Notes under the pieces: generated by a model | The model's database searches: none | What the model was told of the DNA's origin: nothing | Seen by the model: the letters and a program-made list of their open reading frames with translations, nothing else | NCBI GenBank assembly: GCA_029856295.1 | Contig: JAHQWS010000310.1 | Span: 1-14,871 of the forward strand | From: Promethearchaeia archaeon | Lineage (GTDB): Archaea > Asgardarchaeota > Lokiarchaeia > Sigyniarchaeales > SOKP01 | Length of the DNA stretch: 14,871 nucleotides | Reading direction: 5' to 3' | Shown here: piece by piece, positions 6,406 through 13,200 of the stretch | How positions within the stretch are numbered: position 1 is the stretch's first letter | Layout: each line of letters opens with the position of its first letter | Program-made: the position numbers and the translations under genes

Positions 6406-6831
6406 GTGGGAACAAGAAGAAAATCAGGCAGAAAAATAATGACCAAGCCGCGGACCAGCGCGGGATTATGTAACGGTTCAAGAGTTCTTATCGCCGATAA
6501 TTCTGGAGCAAAAATAGCGCAAATTATAAATGTAGATCATAGTAAAACCCGTTTAAGAAGGTTACCTAAAGCTTCCGTAGGTGACGTATGTACAGTTACT
6601 ATTAAAAAAGGAAGACCAGATCTTCGAGGAAATATCATAAAATGTGTAATTGTACGACAGAAAATGATATATAGACGAAAAGATGGTACACGGTTATGCT
6701 TTGAAGATAACGCTGGTGTATTAATATCCAAAGAAGGGGACCCTAGGGGTACTGAAATTAGAGGGCCGATAGCAAGAGAGGCTGCTGAACAATTCCCAAG
6801 ACTTGCCTCAATCTCATCTTTAATAATATAA
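6406..6831 (+). CDS. rpl14: Large-subunit ribosomal protein uL14
   Basis: uL14 lies at the subunit interface, near the factor-binding region. Landmarks are GSRVLIADNSGAKIAQIINV (23-42), VGDVCTVTIKKGRPDLRG (58-75), CVIVRQKMIYRRKDGTRLCFEDNAGVLI (80-107, the uL14 signature) and RGPIAREAAEQFPRLASI. The GTG at 6406 directly follows the uS17 stop and has a strong ribosome-binding site (GGGGGAG, 6394-6400 region), so I prefer it; length is then 141. ATG at 6439 would give 130 residues, near the usual 132, and is the alternative. The extra 11 residues are basic (GTRRKSGRKI), which would suit rRNA contact. Confidence 0.94.
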   Translation: MGTRRKSGRKIMTKPRTSAGLCNGSRVLIADNSGAKIAQIINVDHSKTRLRRLPKASVGDVCTVTIKKGRPDLRGNIIKCVIVRQKMIYRRKDGTRLCFEDNAGVLISKEGDPRGTEIRGPIAREAAEQFPRLASISSLII

Positions 6832-6855
6832 TAAAATTTTGAAAAAGTGAATTAT

Positions 6856-7296
6856 ATGAAAATCAAATCAAGAAAACCGAACAAACAGAGAAAAGCGCTT
6901 TTTAATTACAAAAACCATCAAAGATCAAAATTGCTCTCTTGCCGATTAGCTGATTTCCTTTCAGATGAGTATGGACTCAAAAGAATCCCTCTTAGAGTAG
7001 GTGATTCTGTTAAAATTTGTAAAGGAGAATACACAGACTTCGAAGGCGAAGTGTTAGAAATTAACAAGAATTTACGGGTTAAAGTAAAGGAAGCTGTATT
7101 TGAAAAAACCGATGGAACGCAATTTCACCCCACTATCCATGTATCTAATCTGATCATTACTAAATTTAAGCGAATTGCAAAGAAAATGGATGGTTGGAGA
7201 GCTAGTATGATCGAGCGAAAAGCGGGATATTGGGATGAAGATTATATTGCTCCCAAGAAAACCAAACAAAAACTAGAAGAGGAGGAGGAAGAATAA
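6856..7296 (+). CDS. rpl24: Large-subunit ribosomal protein uL24
   Basis: uL24 starts assembly of the large subunit at the 5' domain of 23S rRNA. The 146-residue protein shows KPNKQRKALFNYKNHQRSKLL at the start, the KOW region PLRVGDSVKICKGEYTDFEGEVLEIN and HVSNLIITKFK. ATG at 6856 is preferred to the in-frame GTG at 6847, because GAAAAAGTGAAT around that GTG serves as ribosome-binding site at 6-nt spacing. After the conserved part, the protein runs on for about 30 residues (DGWRASMIERKAGYWDEDY) and ends in a run of Glu. That Glu run is encoded by GAGGAGGAGG, which also provides the ribosome-binding site of eS4 immediately downstream. Confidence 0.94.
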   Translation: MKIKSRKPNKQRKALFNYKNHQRSKLLSCRLADFLSDEYGLKRIPLRVGDSVKICKGEYTDFEGEVLEINKNLRVKVKEAVFEKTDGTQFHPTIHVSNLIITKFKRIAKKMDGWRASMIERKAGYWDEDYIAPKKTKQKLEEEEEE

Positions 7297-8052
7297 ATGA
7301 CTAGGCATGGAGGAAAAAAGACTTTAAAACGGTTAAATACCCCTAAATTCTTACAAATCAAAAGAAAGCATGGAAAATTTTTCGTAAAAACTTCACCAGG
7401 CCCTCATCCATCTAGAGACTGTTTACCTTTATTGCATATTGTTAGAGATCTTCTTAAATTTGCAGATAATCATAGAGAAGTGAAAAAACTGATAGGATTA
7501 GGATATTTCAAGGTTGACGGAAAGATAGTAAGAGATAAAGCTTTTCCTGTCGGTTTAATGGATGTATTAAGCATTGAAAAGATAAACAAAAATTTTCGAT
7601 TGCTCCCAGACTCGCATTATGGTTTAATATTACATGAAATACCTGAAGCCGAGAGTTCTTTCAAACTATGTAGAATAAGGCAAAAAACTACCATAAAAGG
7701 TGGACACTTTCAGTTAAACCTCCATGATGGGAGAAATATTTTAATTCGGGTAAACGATCCAAAAAATCCCAAGGAAGATATTTATAAAAGAATGGATGTC
7801 TTAAAAATTTCGGTTCCAGAACAAGAAATCCTTAAAACTTTAAAATTTAAAGAAAATAATTTAGCAATTATTATGTCTGGTAAAAATATAGGACAAGTAG
7901 GTACTATCAAAAGGATAAAAAAATTATTTGGTCCTAAGGCTAATACAGTTTCCATTGAACATAATGGAGATCATACTGAAACATTGTATGATTATACGTT
8001 TGTCATTGGTGAAGATCAATCTGAAATTAGCTTACCAAAAGTAGGTGCTTAA
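7297..8052 (+). CDS. rps4e: Small-subunit ribosomal protein eS4
   Basis: eS4 is a small-subunit protein found in Archaea and eukaryotes but not Bacteria. The 251-residue product has the expected order: N-terminal HGGKKTLKRLNTPKF, the PGPHPSRDCLPLLHIVRDLL segment (35-54), an S4-type RNA-binding domain with FADNHREVKKLIGLGYFKVDGKIVRDKAFPVGLMDVLSI (about 56-93), and a C-terminal KOW domain (KNIGQVGTIKRI, about 195-206). The ATG at 7297 abuts the uL24 stop with no spacer; its ribosome-binding site GGAGGAGG is inside the uL24 coding end. Length is typical of archaeal eS4. The last residues (SEISLPKVGA) are the usual variable tail. Confidence 0.96.
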   Translation: MTRHGGKKTLKRLNTPKFLQIKRKHGKFFVKTSPGPHPSRDCLPLLHIVRDLLKFADNHREVKKLIGLGYFKVDGKIVRDKAFPVGLMDVLSIEKINKNFRLLPDSHYGLILHEIPEAESSFKLCRIRQKTTIKGGHFQLNLHDGRNILIRVNDPKNPKEDIYKRMDVLKISVPEQEILKTLKFKENNLAIIMSGKNIGQVGTIKRIKKLFGPKANTVSIEHNGDHTETLYDYTFVIGEDQSEISLPKVGA

Positions 8053-8082
8053 AAAAAATAAAAAAATAACGTGAGATACTCA

Positions 8083-8673
8083 ATGTCAACCAAAACTAAA
8101 AAAGCAAAAAAGGCTCAAGTGAGTGCATTCGATAAAATTTGGGAAAATCCTATGAAGAGACCATTTTTAGAGAAAATAGTACTTAATATAGGAGTAGGAG
8201 CTGGTGGAGAAGAACTAGAAAGAGCAGTCGCAGTTCTTGAAACTATATCGGGAAAAAAAGCTATAAAAACTATATCAAAAAAGAACGTTAAAGAATTTAA
8301 TTTAAGGATAGGAAGACCTATTGGCTGTAAAGTAACACTAAGAGGAATAGATGCAGAGAAATTGCTAAAAAGATTAATAATTGTCAACAATAATAAAATG
8401 TTGAGAAAGAGCTTTGATAATTATGGTAATTTTGGTTTTGGAATAACAGAACATATTTCTATTCCTGGCGTTGAGTATGATGCTCAGAAAGGGCTCTGGG
8501 GGCTTGATGTTATGGGAAGAATTCTACGACCTGGAATGAGAGTTAGATATAGAAGAAAACAACGTTCTAAAATTCCAAAACATCATTACGTAAGTCGAGA
8601 GGAAGCTCAATATTATTTAGAAAAAAATTATAATATTCAAATAGTAAAAGAATTGGCTTTAGAATTCTTTTAA
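8083..8673 (+). CDS. rpl5: Large-subunit ribosomal protein uL5
   Basis: uL5 is in the central protuberance, contacting 5S rRNA and P-site tRNA. Landmarks: FLEKIVLNIGVGAGGEELERA (uL5 beginning), AVLETISGKKAIKTISKKNVKEFNLRIGRPIGCKVTLRG, then NYGNFGFGITEHISIPGVEYD, which is diagnostic, and GRILRPGMRVRYRRKQRSKIPKHHYVS near the end. With ATG 8083 it has 196 residues, a little longer than most archaeal uL5; the extra length is a basic N-terminal stretch (STKTKKAKKAQ) and a C-terminal segment. The GTG at 8071 is in frame but lies in ACGTGAGAT, taken here as the ribosome-binding site, 9 nt before ATG. Confidence 0.95.
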   Translation: MSTKTKKAKKAQVSAFDKIWENPMKRPFLEKIVLNIGVGAGGEELERAVAVLETISGKKAIKTISKKNVKEFNLRIGRPIGCKVTLRGIDAEKLLKRLIIVNNNKMLRKSFDNYGNFGFGITEHISIPGVEYDAQKGLWGLDVMGRILRPGMRVRYRRKQRSKIPKHHYVSREEAQYYLEKNYNIQIVKELALEFF

Positions 8674-8688
8674 TACAATAAGGAGTGA

Positions 8689-8844
8689 ATGATTATACCG
8701 CAATCAAAAAAAAACGGTAAAGGAATCCGTGAATGTAGAAGATGCCATACTCATAGAGGAGTAATCAGAAGATATGGCTTGTTTCTTTGTCGAAGGTGCT
8801 TCTACGAGATAGGAAAAGAGATCGGCTTTCGCCGATATGAATAA
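8689..8844 (+). CDS. rps14: Small-subunit ribosomal protein uS14 (zinc-binding form)
   Basis: This 51-residue gene is easily missed because of its size. uS14 sits in the small-subunit head and is needed for its assembly. The product reads GKGIRECRRCHTHRGVIRRYG, then LFLCRRCFYEIGKEIGFRRYE, matching archaeal uS14/eS29. The zinc site is Cys16-x2-Cys19 and Cys34-x2-Cys37. ATG at 8689 is the only standard start in frame and gives MIIPQSKKNG; it lies only one base after the ribosome-binding motif AAGGAGTG (8680-8687). Most genes here have 6-9 bases there, so initiation at ATA 8695 or ATT 8692, which would give a product of 49 or 50 residues, is possible. Position between uL5 and uS8 is the conserved one. 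Confidence 0.92.
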   Translation: MIIPQSKKNGKGIRECRRCHTHRGVIRRYGLFLCRRCFYEIGKEIGFRRYE

Positions 8845-8872
8845 ACATAAAATAATAAAAACGTGAGAAAAT

Positions 8873-9256
8873 ATGGTAAATACTCTTGCCGATATGGCGA
8901 ACCAACTAAAGAACGCAGAATTTGCGAGGAAAAAAGAGGTAATTATTGGTCCTGCGTCAAATTTAATACAGCGTATTCTTCGCATCTTTCAAAAACATGC
9001 GTATATTGGCGAATTTGAAAGATATGATGATGGACGTCAAGGAAAGTTCAAAGTTGCATTGCTAGGAAGAATAAACGAATGTAAAGCTTTAATGCGCTTA
9101 AATTATAAGGTAAATCAATATGAAACATTAGAAAGAAAATTATTACCTGCTCCGGGATTAGGAGTAATTATTTTGACCACGAATCAAGGTATTATGACAA
9201 TGAAAGAGGCAGAAGAGAAGCAGATTGGTGGACATACAATATGTTATGTTTATTAA
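8873..9256 (+). CDS. rps8: Small-subunit ribosomal protein uS8
   Basis: uS8 binds the central domain of 16S rRNA and is a key assembly protein; in other organisms it also represses its own operon by binding mRNA. The 127-residue product shows NTLADMANQLKNAEFARKKEV at the start, AYIGEFERYDDGRQGKFKVALLGRINECKA (45-74), the basic YKVNQYETLERKLLPAPGLGVIILTT, and the C-terminal GGHTICYVY in place of the bacterial GGEVLC motif. Length is normal. ACGTGAGA, 7 nt before the ATG, is the ribosome-binding site. It starts 28 bp after uS14. Confidence 0.96.
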   Translation: MVNTLADMANQLKNAEFARKKEVIIGPASNLIQRILRIFQKHAYIGEFERYDDGRQGKFKVALLGRINECKALMRLNYKVNQYETLERKLLPAPGLGVIILTTNQGIMTMKEAEEKQIGGHTICYVY

Positions 9257-9278
9257 TTCAATCATGAGGTAAATCAAA

Positions 9279-9860
9279 ATGGTTAAAGTAGCGTTTTTTG
9301 ATGAAACATTGGAAATTCCAGAAGGTGTGGATGTGAAAATTGAAGGCAGTAATCTTATTACTGTTAAAGGATCAGAAGGGGGTCCTATTACAAAAGATTT
9401 CAGTCATGCGAGAGGGATAAAAATTGAACTTCAAGACAATAAATTACGATTTACCGCACATTTCCCTAAAAACTCTACTCTTGCTTTAGCTAAGACAATA
9501 ATTAATATTATAAATAATTTGGTTATAGGAGTACAGGATAATTATAAATATGTTTCAAAAATTTGTTATTCCCATTTTCCTTGTACCGTTGAGATTAAGG
9601 AAAAGACAAAAGAAATACACGTCGTCAACTTTTTAGGTGAAAGAGCGCCAAGAAAAGCAAATTTTCCTGATAATGTGAAAATTGAAGTAAAAGGTGATGA
9701 TGTGTACTTTATCGGACCAGATAAAGAAGCTTTAGGTTTAACAGCTGCAAATGTTAAGAGAGCTTGCCGTATTCGTAAAAAAGATCCTCGTGTTTTTCAA
9801 GATGGAGTATATTTATACAAGAAACAAATTGGCAATGAAGTTACTTGGGAAATACAGTAA
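9279..9860 (+). CDS. rpl6: Large-subunit ribosomal protein uL6
   Basis: uL6 has two copies of one fold and lies near the GTPase-associated region of the large subunit. The 193-residue product has a first domain with IPEGVDVKIEGSNLITVKGSEGG (12-34) and FPKNSTLALAKTIINIINNLVIGV, and a second domain with YSHFPCTVEIKEKTKEIHVVNFLGERAPRKANF (97-129) and the closing IGPDKEALGLTAANVKRACRIRKKDPRVFQDGVYLY, the family signature. Length is close to archaeal homologues. GAGGT (9266-9270), 8 nt before the ATG, is a clear ribosome-binding site. Confidence 0.96.
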   Translation: MVKVAFFDETLEIPEGVDVKIEGSNLITVKGSEGGPITKDFSHARGIKIELQDNKLRFTAHFPKNSTLALAKTIINIINNLVIGVQDNYKYVSKICYSHFPCTVEIKEKTKEIHVVNFLGERAPRKANFPDNVKIEVKGDDVYFIGPDKEALGLTAANVKRACRIRKKDPRVFQDGVYLYKKQIGNEVTWEIQ

Positions 9861-9884
9861 AGACTTAAAAAAGGGGTAAAAAAC

Positions 9885-10397
9885 TTGACAGAAAAAGAAA
9901 GATTATTAGAAATTCGAAAAAATATGAAAAAGAAAAAACCCTCATTTAGACGAGTTGAATCTTGGAGATATGTGAGAGTTAAAGATTCATGGAGAAAAGC
10001 TAGAGGAATTGACAGTCAAACAAGAAAGAAAACTAAGTCAGGGGTAATATCTCCCTCAGTCGGATATAGGACTCCTAAAAAAACACGGGGTTTACATCCT
10101 TCTGGCTACGAGGAAGCCAGAGTTGAAAAATTAAGTGATTTACAAAATTTAAATCCTCAAAAACACGCCCTTAAAATATCTAGAAGATTGGGAGCAAAGA
10201 AACGAATAGAATTAATAGATCATGCTCAGAAGAGGAATTTTAAAATATTAAACATCGGTGTAACTCAAAGAGAAATGGAAGAATATGAAGCAATGTTAGA
10301 TTCGTCGATAGAAGGTTTAGAAGAGGAGGACGAATTTTTAGATGAGGAAGATTTTGAAGAATCTTTTGATGAAGAAGATATAGAGGACGAGGATTAA
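9885..10397 (+). CDS. rpl32e: Large-subunit ribosomal protein eL32, with acidic C-terminal tail
   Basis: eL32 is restricted to Archaea and eukaryotes and binds 23S/28S rRNA. The start is TTG at 9885, 7 nt after GGGGT (9873-9877); no ATG suits as well. The core is FRRVESWRYVRVKDSWRKARGIDSQTRKK (21-49), then SVGYRTPKKTRGLHPSGYEEARVEK, then RRLGAKKRIELIDHAQKRNFKILN, the end of the usual protein. After about residue 135 comes an extension: of the last 30 residues, 20 are Asp or Glu. This tail is the most acidic in the window. Length (170) exceeds most archaeal eL32 (about 130-150). It starts 24 bp after uL6 and ends 21 bp before eL19. Confidence 0.95.
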   Translation: MTEKERLLEIRKNMKKKKPSFRRVESWRYVRVKDSWRKARGIDSQTRKKTKSGVISPSVGYRTPKKTRGLHPSGYEEARVEKLSDLQNLNPQKHALKISRRLGAKKRIELIDHAQKRNFKILNIGVTQREMEEYEAMLDSSIEGLEEEDEFLDEEDFEESFDEEDIEDED

Positions 10398-10418
10398 TAA
10401 GAGTAAAGGTGATGAAAA

Positions 10419-10874
10419 ATGAATTTAACTGCGCAAAAAAGAATAGCCGCGGAAATATTAAAATGTGGAGAAAATAGGGTTTATTTTGACCCATATCTCA
10501 TGGATGAGATTAAAATGGCGATAACTAGGGAAGATATCAGAAATTTAATTAAAGAAGGTATTATTCAAAAAAAATATAAAAAAGGGATTTCTAAACACAG
10601 AAAAAATATTAGACATGAAAGAAAGAAAAAGGGATTAGGAAGAGGATTTGGCAAAAGAAAAGGTTCGAAACATGCTCGTATGCCAAAGAAGAGAGCATAT
10701 ATCAAGCGAATCCGCCCCATTAGAAGAGAATTAAGAAAATTACGAGATAGAAAGTTATTAACTCCCGCTATTTACCGAAAACTATATAGAAATGCGAAAG
10801 GCGGAATGTTTAATAGTGTGAGGCAGCTGAACCGACATATTAAAGATAAAGAATTACAAAGAAGAGGAAGGTAA
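10419..10874 (+). CDS. rpl19e: Large-subunit ribosomal protein eL19
   Basis: eL19 is an archaeal/eukaryotic protein that takes part in inter-subunit bridges. The 151-residue product starts MNLTAQKRIAAEILKCGENRVYFDP and continues with ITREDIRNLIKEGIIQKK, then a very basic stretch (KHRKNIRHERKKKGLGRGFGKRKGSKHARMPKKR, residues 59-92), and ends in a long helix with LRKLRDRKLLTPAIYRKLYRNAKGGMF. All are diagnostic. AGGTGAT (10407-10413), 5 nt before the ATG, is the closest match in the cluster to the full archaeal ribosome-binding consensus. It ends two bases before uL18. Confidence 0.96.
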   Translation: MNLTAQKRIAAEILKCGENRVYFDPYLMDEIKMAITREDIRNLIKEGIIQKKYKKGISKHRKNIRHERKKKGLGRGFGKRKGSKHARMPKKRAYIKRIRPIRRELRKLRDRKLLTPAIYRKLYRNAKGGMFNSVRQLNRHIKDKELQRRGR

Positions 10875-10876
10875 AA

Positions 10877-11470
10877 ATGGCACATGGACCCCGTTATAGA
10901 GTAGCCAAAAGGAGAAGATATGAAGGAAAAACTAATTATCATCAAAGATTGAAATTACTAAAGTCAAGAAGACTGAGAGTAGTCATTAGGGCATCTAATA
11001 ATCATATAGTTGTCCAATTTGTTGAATCTAAAAAAGCAGGGGATAAGGTCTTGGTATCTGCATTTTCCAGAGAATTATTAAAAAAATATGACTATAATGC
11101 AAATACAGGAAATATCCCTGCGTCCTATCTTACGGGTTATTTGGCTGGTTTAAGAGCCAAAAAAAATAATATCCAAGATGCTATTCTTGATTTGGGTATA
11201 TTTTACCACAGAAACCGCGTCCTTGCTGCCTTTAAGGGGATAATAGATGCGGGTATTGAAGTTCCCCATAAAGAGGACTTCCTTCCTGAAAATTTAGAGG
11301 AAAGAATAAAGGGAAATCATATTGAAAATTATGCTAAAATTCTTAAACAAAGTGAGCCAGAAAAATACGACCAAATCTTTTCTGGATACTTAAACAAAAA
11401 TAAAATAAATCCCGCTAAAATTAGTCAAATTATATCAAATACTTTACAAAAAATAGAAAATAGTGCTTAA
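10877..11470 (+). CDS. rpl18: Large-subunit ribosomal protein uL18
   Basis: uL18 binds 5S rRNA and anchors it in the central protuberance. The 197-residue product shows the archaeal beginning GPRYRVAKRRRYEGKTNYHQRLKLLKSRRLRVVIRASNNHIVVQ, then DYNANTGNIPASYLTGYLAGLRA (92-114), and AILDLGIFYHRNRVLAAFKGIIDAGIEVPHKEDFLPE (121-157), typical of the family. Length matches archaeal forms. The ATG follows the eL19 stop by two bases; GGAAGG inside the eL19 end serves as ribosome-binding site, so translation of the two is likely coupled. Confidence 0.96.
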   Translation: MAHGPRYRVAKRRRYEGKTNYHQRLKLLKSRRLRVVIRASNNHIVVQFVESKKAGDKVLVSAFSRELLKKYDYNANTGNIPASYLTGYLAGLRAKKNNIQDAILDLGIFYHRNRVLAAFKGIIDAGIEVPHKEDFLPENLEERIKGNHIENYAKILKQSEPEKYDQIFSGYLNKNKINPAKISQIISNTLQKIENSA

Positions 11471-11489
11471 TTTAAAGAGAGAAATATAA

Positions 11490-12104
11490 ATGAGTAGAAC
11501 AAGAAGAATAGAGGAAGAATGGATTCCTAAAACTAAACTTGGAGAATTAGTCAAAGAAGGATTAATTGACTTACCTCGGATTTTTCAAAATAATTTAGCT
11601 GTAAAAGAGAAACAGATAATTGAAATATTACTCCCAAATCTTCACGAAGACGTGATTACCATAAAGATGGTCCAACAGATGACCGCTAGCGGGCAACGTA
11701 GTAGATTTAAAGCGGTCGTAATCGTAGGAACCGATGGATTTTTAGGTGTAGGTGCCGCAAAGAGTAGAGAAGTTGGACCAGCAATTAGAAAAGCAATAGA
11801 TAAAGCAAAACTTTCAGTAGTTCCCGTAATTAGGGGCTGCGGAAGTAAAGAATGTGGATGCGGTGGTACTCACAGTATTCCATTTAAAATTAATGGCAAA
11901 TGTGGAAGTGTCAAGATTAATCTGATTCCATCTCCAGCGGGGGTAGGATTGGCTTGTGCCGATAAAGTTAAGCAAGTGTTAAAACTTTGTGGCATAGAAG
12001 ATATTTGGAGTAAAACATTTGGAGATACTCGAACAAGCGAGAATCTTGTAAAAGCAACTTTTGACGCTCTTAAAAATGCTCACAAATTTAGTTTTAATGT
12101 ATAA
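11490..12104 (+). CDS. rps5: Small-subunit ribosomal protein uS5
   Basis: uS5 lines the mRNA entry channel and affects decoding accuracy. The 204-residue product shows EEWIPKTKLGELVKEG (9-24), the double-stranded-RNA-binding-like domain with QQMTASGQRSRFKAVVIVGTDGFLGVGAAKSREVGPAIRKAI (62-103), then the archaeal segment VIRGCGSKECGCGGTHSIPF (113-132), and LIPSPAGVGLACADKVKQVLKLCGIEDIWSKTFGDTRTSENLVKAT. Cys117, Cys122, Cys124 and His128 form a conserved CGSxxCxCGxxHS pattern that could hold a metal or be structural. AGAGAGAAAT is a weak ribosome-binding site. Gap to uL18 is 19 bp. Confidence 0.96.
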   Translation: MSRTRRIEEEWIPKTKLGELVKEGLIDLPRIFQNNLAVKEKQIIEILLPNLHEDVITIKMVQQMTASGQRSRFKAVVIVGTDGFLGVGAAKSREVGPAIRKAIDKAKLSVVPVIRGCGSKECGCGGTHSIPFKINGKCGSVKINLIPSPAGVGLACADKVKQVLKLCGIEDIWSKTFGDTRTSENLVKATFDALKNAHKFSFNV

Positions 12105-12126
12105 CTATTGAGTGGTGGATATGGTT

Positions 12127-12651
12127 ATGGCAACAAATAAAAAAGCAAAAATGAAACAGGATACGTATACCCCCAAACTCTTTTTTGCAGTTCGGGTTAG
12201 GGGAGCTCCGGGTAGTATGAAAACGAAGATATCGGATACATTAAAGATGCTAAGAATGCATAAAGTAAATCATGGAGTGCTAATTTGGGCTGAAAAAAGT
12301 TATAGAGGCATGTTAAATAAATGTAAGGACTATATTGCGTTCGGAGAAATTGATGAAAAAACCTTAATAAGATTACTAAGAGTAAGAGGAAGAGTTGAGG
12401 GAAATAAACCACTCACGGATGAGCATGTTAAAAATTTAACCGAATTTAAAAATATTAGTGAATTTGCGAAAGCTCTATTAGATGGCAAAGTACAATACCG
12501 GGAAAAAGATGTCTACAAACTTAAACCAGTATTTCGATTACATCCCCCAAGAAAAGGGCACCGTGGAACTATAAAAAAACACTATGGTGAAGGGGGAGCT
12601 CTTGGAAATGTTGGGCCATATATTAATAATTTAATTTATAAAATGCTGTAG
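12127..12651 (+). CDS. rpl30: Large-subunit ribosomal protein uL30
   Basis: Archaeal uL30 is longer than bacterial L30 and binds 23S rRNA. Landmarks are FFAVRVRGAPGSMKTKISDTLKMLRMHKVNHGVLIW, GMLNKCKDYIAFGEIDEKTLIRLLRVRGRVEGNKPLTDEHVK, and the C-terminal PVFRLHPPRKGHRGTIKKHYGEGGALGNVG, which is diagnostic. I start at ATG 12127, giving 174 residues. The in-frame GTG 12112, GTG 12115 and ATG 12121 are earlier, but GTGGTG is taken as the ribosome-binding site; uL15 has the same layout (GTGGAT, then GTTATG). It lies 22 bp after uS5. Confidence 0.94.
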   Translation: MATNKKAKMKQDTYTPKLFFAVRVRGAPGSMKTKISDTLKMLRMHKVNHGVLIWAEKSYRGMLNKCKDYIAFGEIDEKTLIRLLRVRGRVEGNKPLTDEHVKNLTEFKNISEFAKALLDGKVQYREKDVYKLKPVFRLHPPRKGHRGTIKKHYGEGGALGNVGPYINNLIYKML

Positions 12652-12669
12652 TAAGGAGTGGATTTAGTT

Positions 12670-13149
12670 ATGAGAAAGTATCCTAAAAAAATTAGAAAAA
12701 TGAGAGGAAACCGTACTTGTGGCTACGGTAGGGTAGGACAACATAGAAAGGCCGGACAACGAGCTGGAAAAGGTAAAACAACTCAATGGAAAAAAAGCAA
12801 GAAATCTTATTATTTAAAGCAAAAAGAGCTTGGATTTCCGGACCCTGACTGGGATATGGGGAAAAAAGGTTTTAAACGACCTCAGGATATTGTTCGACTC
12901 TCTACAATTAATACGGTGAATGTGAAAGATTTAGATTATAAAATTGAAAAATTAGTTGATGAGAAAAAAGCAACTAAATCAGGAGATACATATACTATTA
13001 ATTTGGAAAGTGTTCACATTCAAAAGGTTCTTGGTCGCGGAGAAATTAATAAAAAAGTAAATATAACTGTAAATAAAGCTTCCGAGCGAGCAGTACAAAA
13101 AATTGAAGCGGCTGGAGGAAAAGTTACAATTCTCTCAGAAGCAAAATAA
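12670..13149 (+). CDS. rpl15: Large-subunit ribosomal protein uL15
   Basis: uL15 is a late core protein of the large subunit with an extended basic N-terminus and a globular end. The 159-residue product shows KIRKMRGNRTCGYGRVGQHRKAGQRAGKGKTTQWK (8-42), the archaeal WDMGKKGFKRPQ (59-70), and the globular part with HIQKVLGRGEINKKVNITVNKASERAVQKIEAAGGKVTIL. ATG 12670 is chosen over the in-frame GTG 12658, which is part of GGAGTG, the ribosome-binding site, 9 nt upstream. This is the last gene of the cluster; SecY, which often follows, is absent, and the next gene converges. Confidence 0.95.
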   Translation: MRKYPKKIRKMRGNRTCGYGRVGQHRKAGQRAGKGKTTQWKKSKKSYYLKQKELGFPDPDWDMGKKGFKRPQDIVRLSTINTVNVKDLDYKIEKLVDEKKATKSGDTYTINLESVHIQKVLGRGEINKKVNITVNKASERAVQKIEAAGGKVTILSEAK

Positions 13150-13175
13150 TTTTTAAAATGAAAATGTTTAATTTT

Positions 13176-13200
13176 AGCTAGTTATTAGTAATTAGCTTTT
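13176..13200 (+). terminator. Hairpin plus T-run, candidate end of the ribosomal cluster
   Basis: AGCTAGTTA (13176-13184) can pair with the mirrored TAATTAGCT (13189-13197), nine pairs with one G-U, followed by TTTT (13197-13200) and pyrimidines. It begins 26 bp after the uL15 stop and overlaps the stop codon of the converging ferredoxin-type gene (13192-13194). Two smaller T-runs precede it (13151-13155 and 13171-13175 region). A role as terminator for the plus-strand transcript is plausible; it may also slow transcription from the other side. Confidence 0.45.

Noticed and set aside
10240..10494. Minus-strand frame opposite the eL32 tail and eL19 start
   Set aside because: It is a shadow of the Asp/Glu-rich eL32 tail and has no independent signal.
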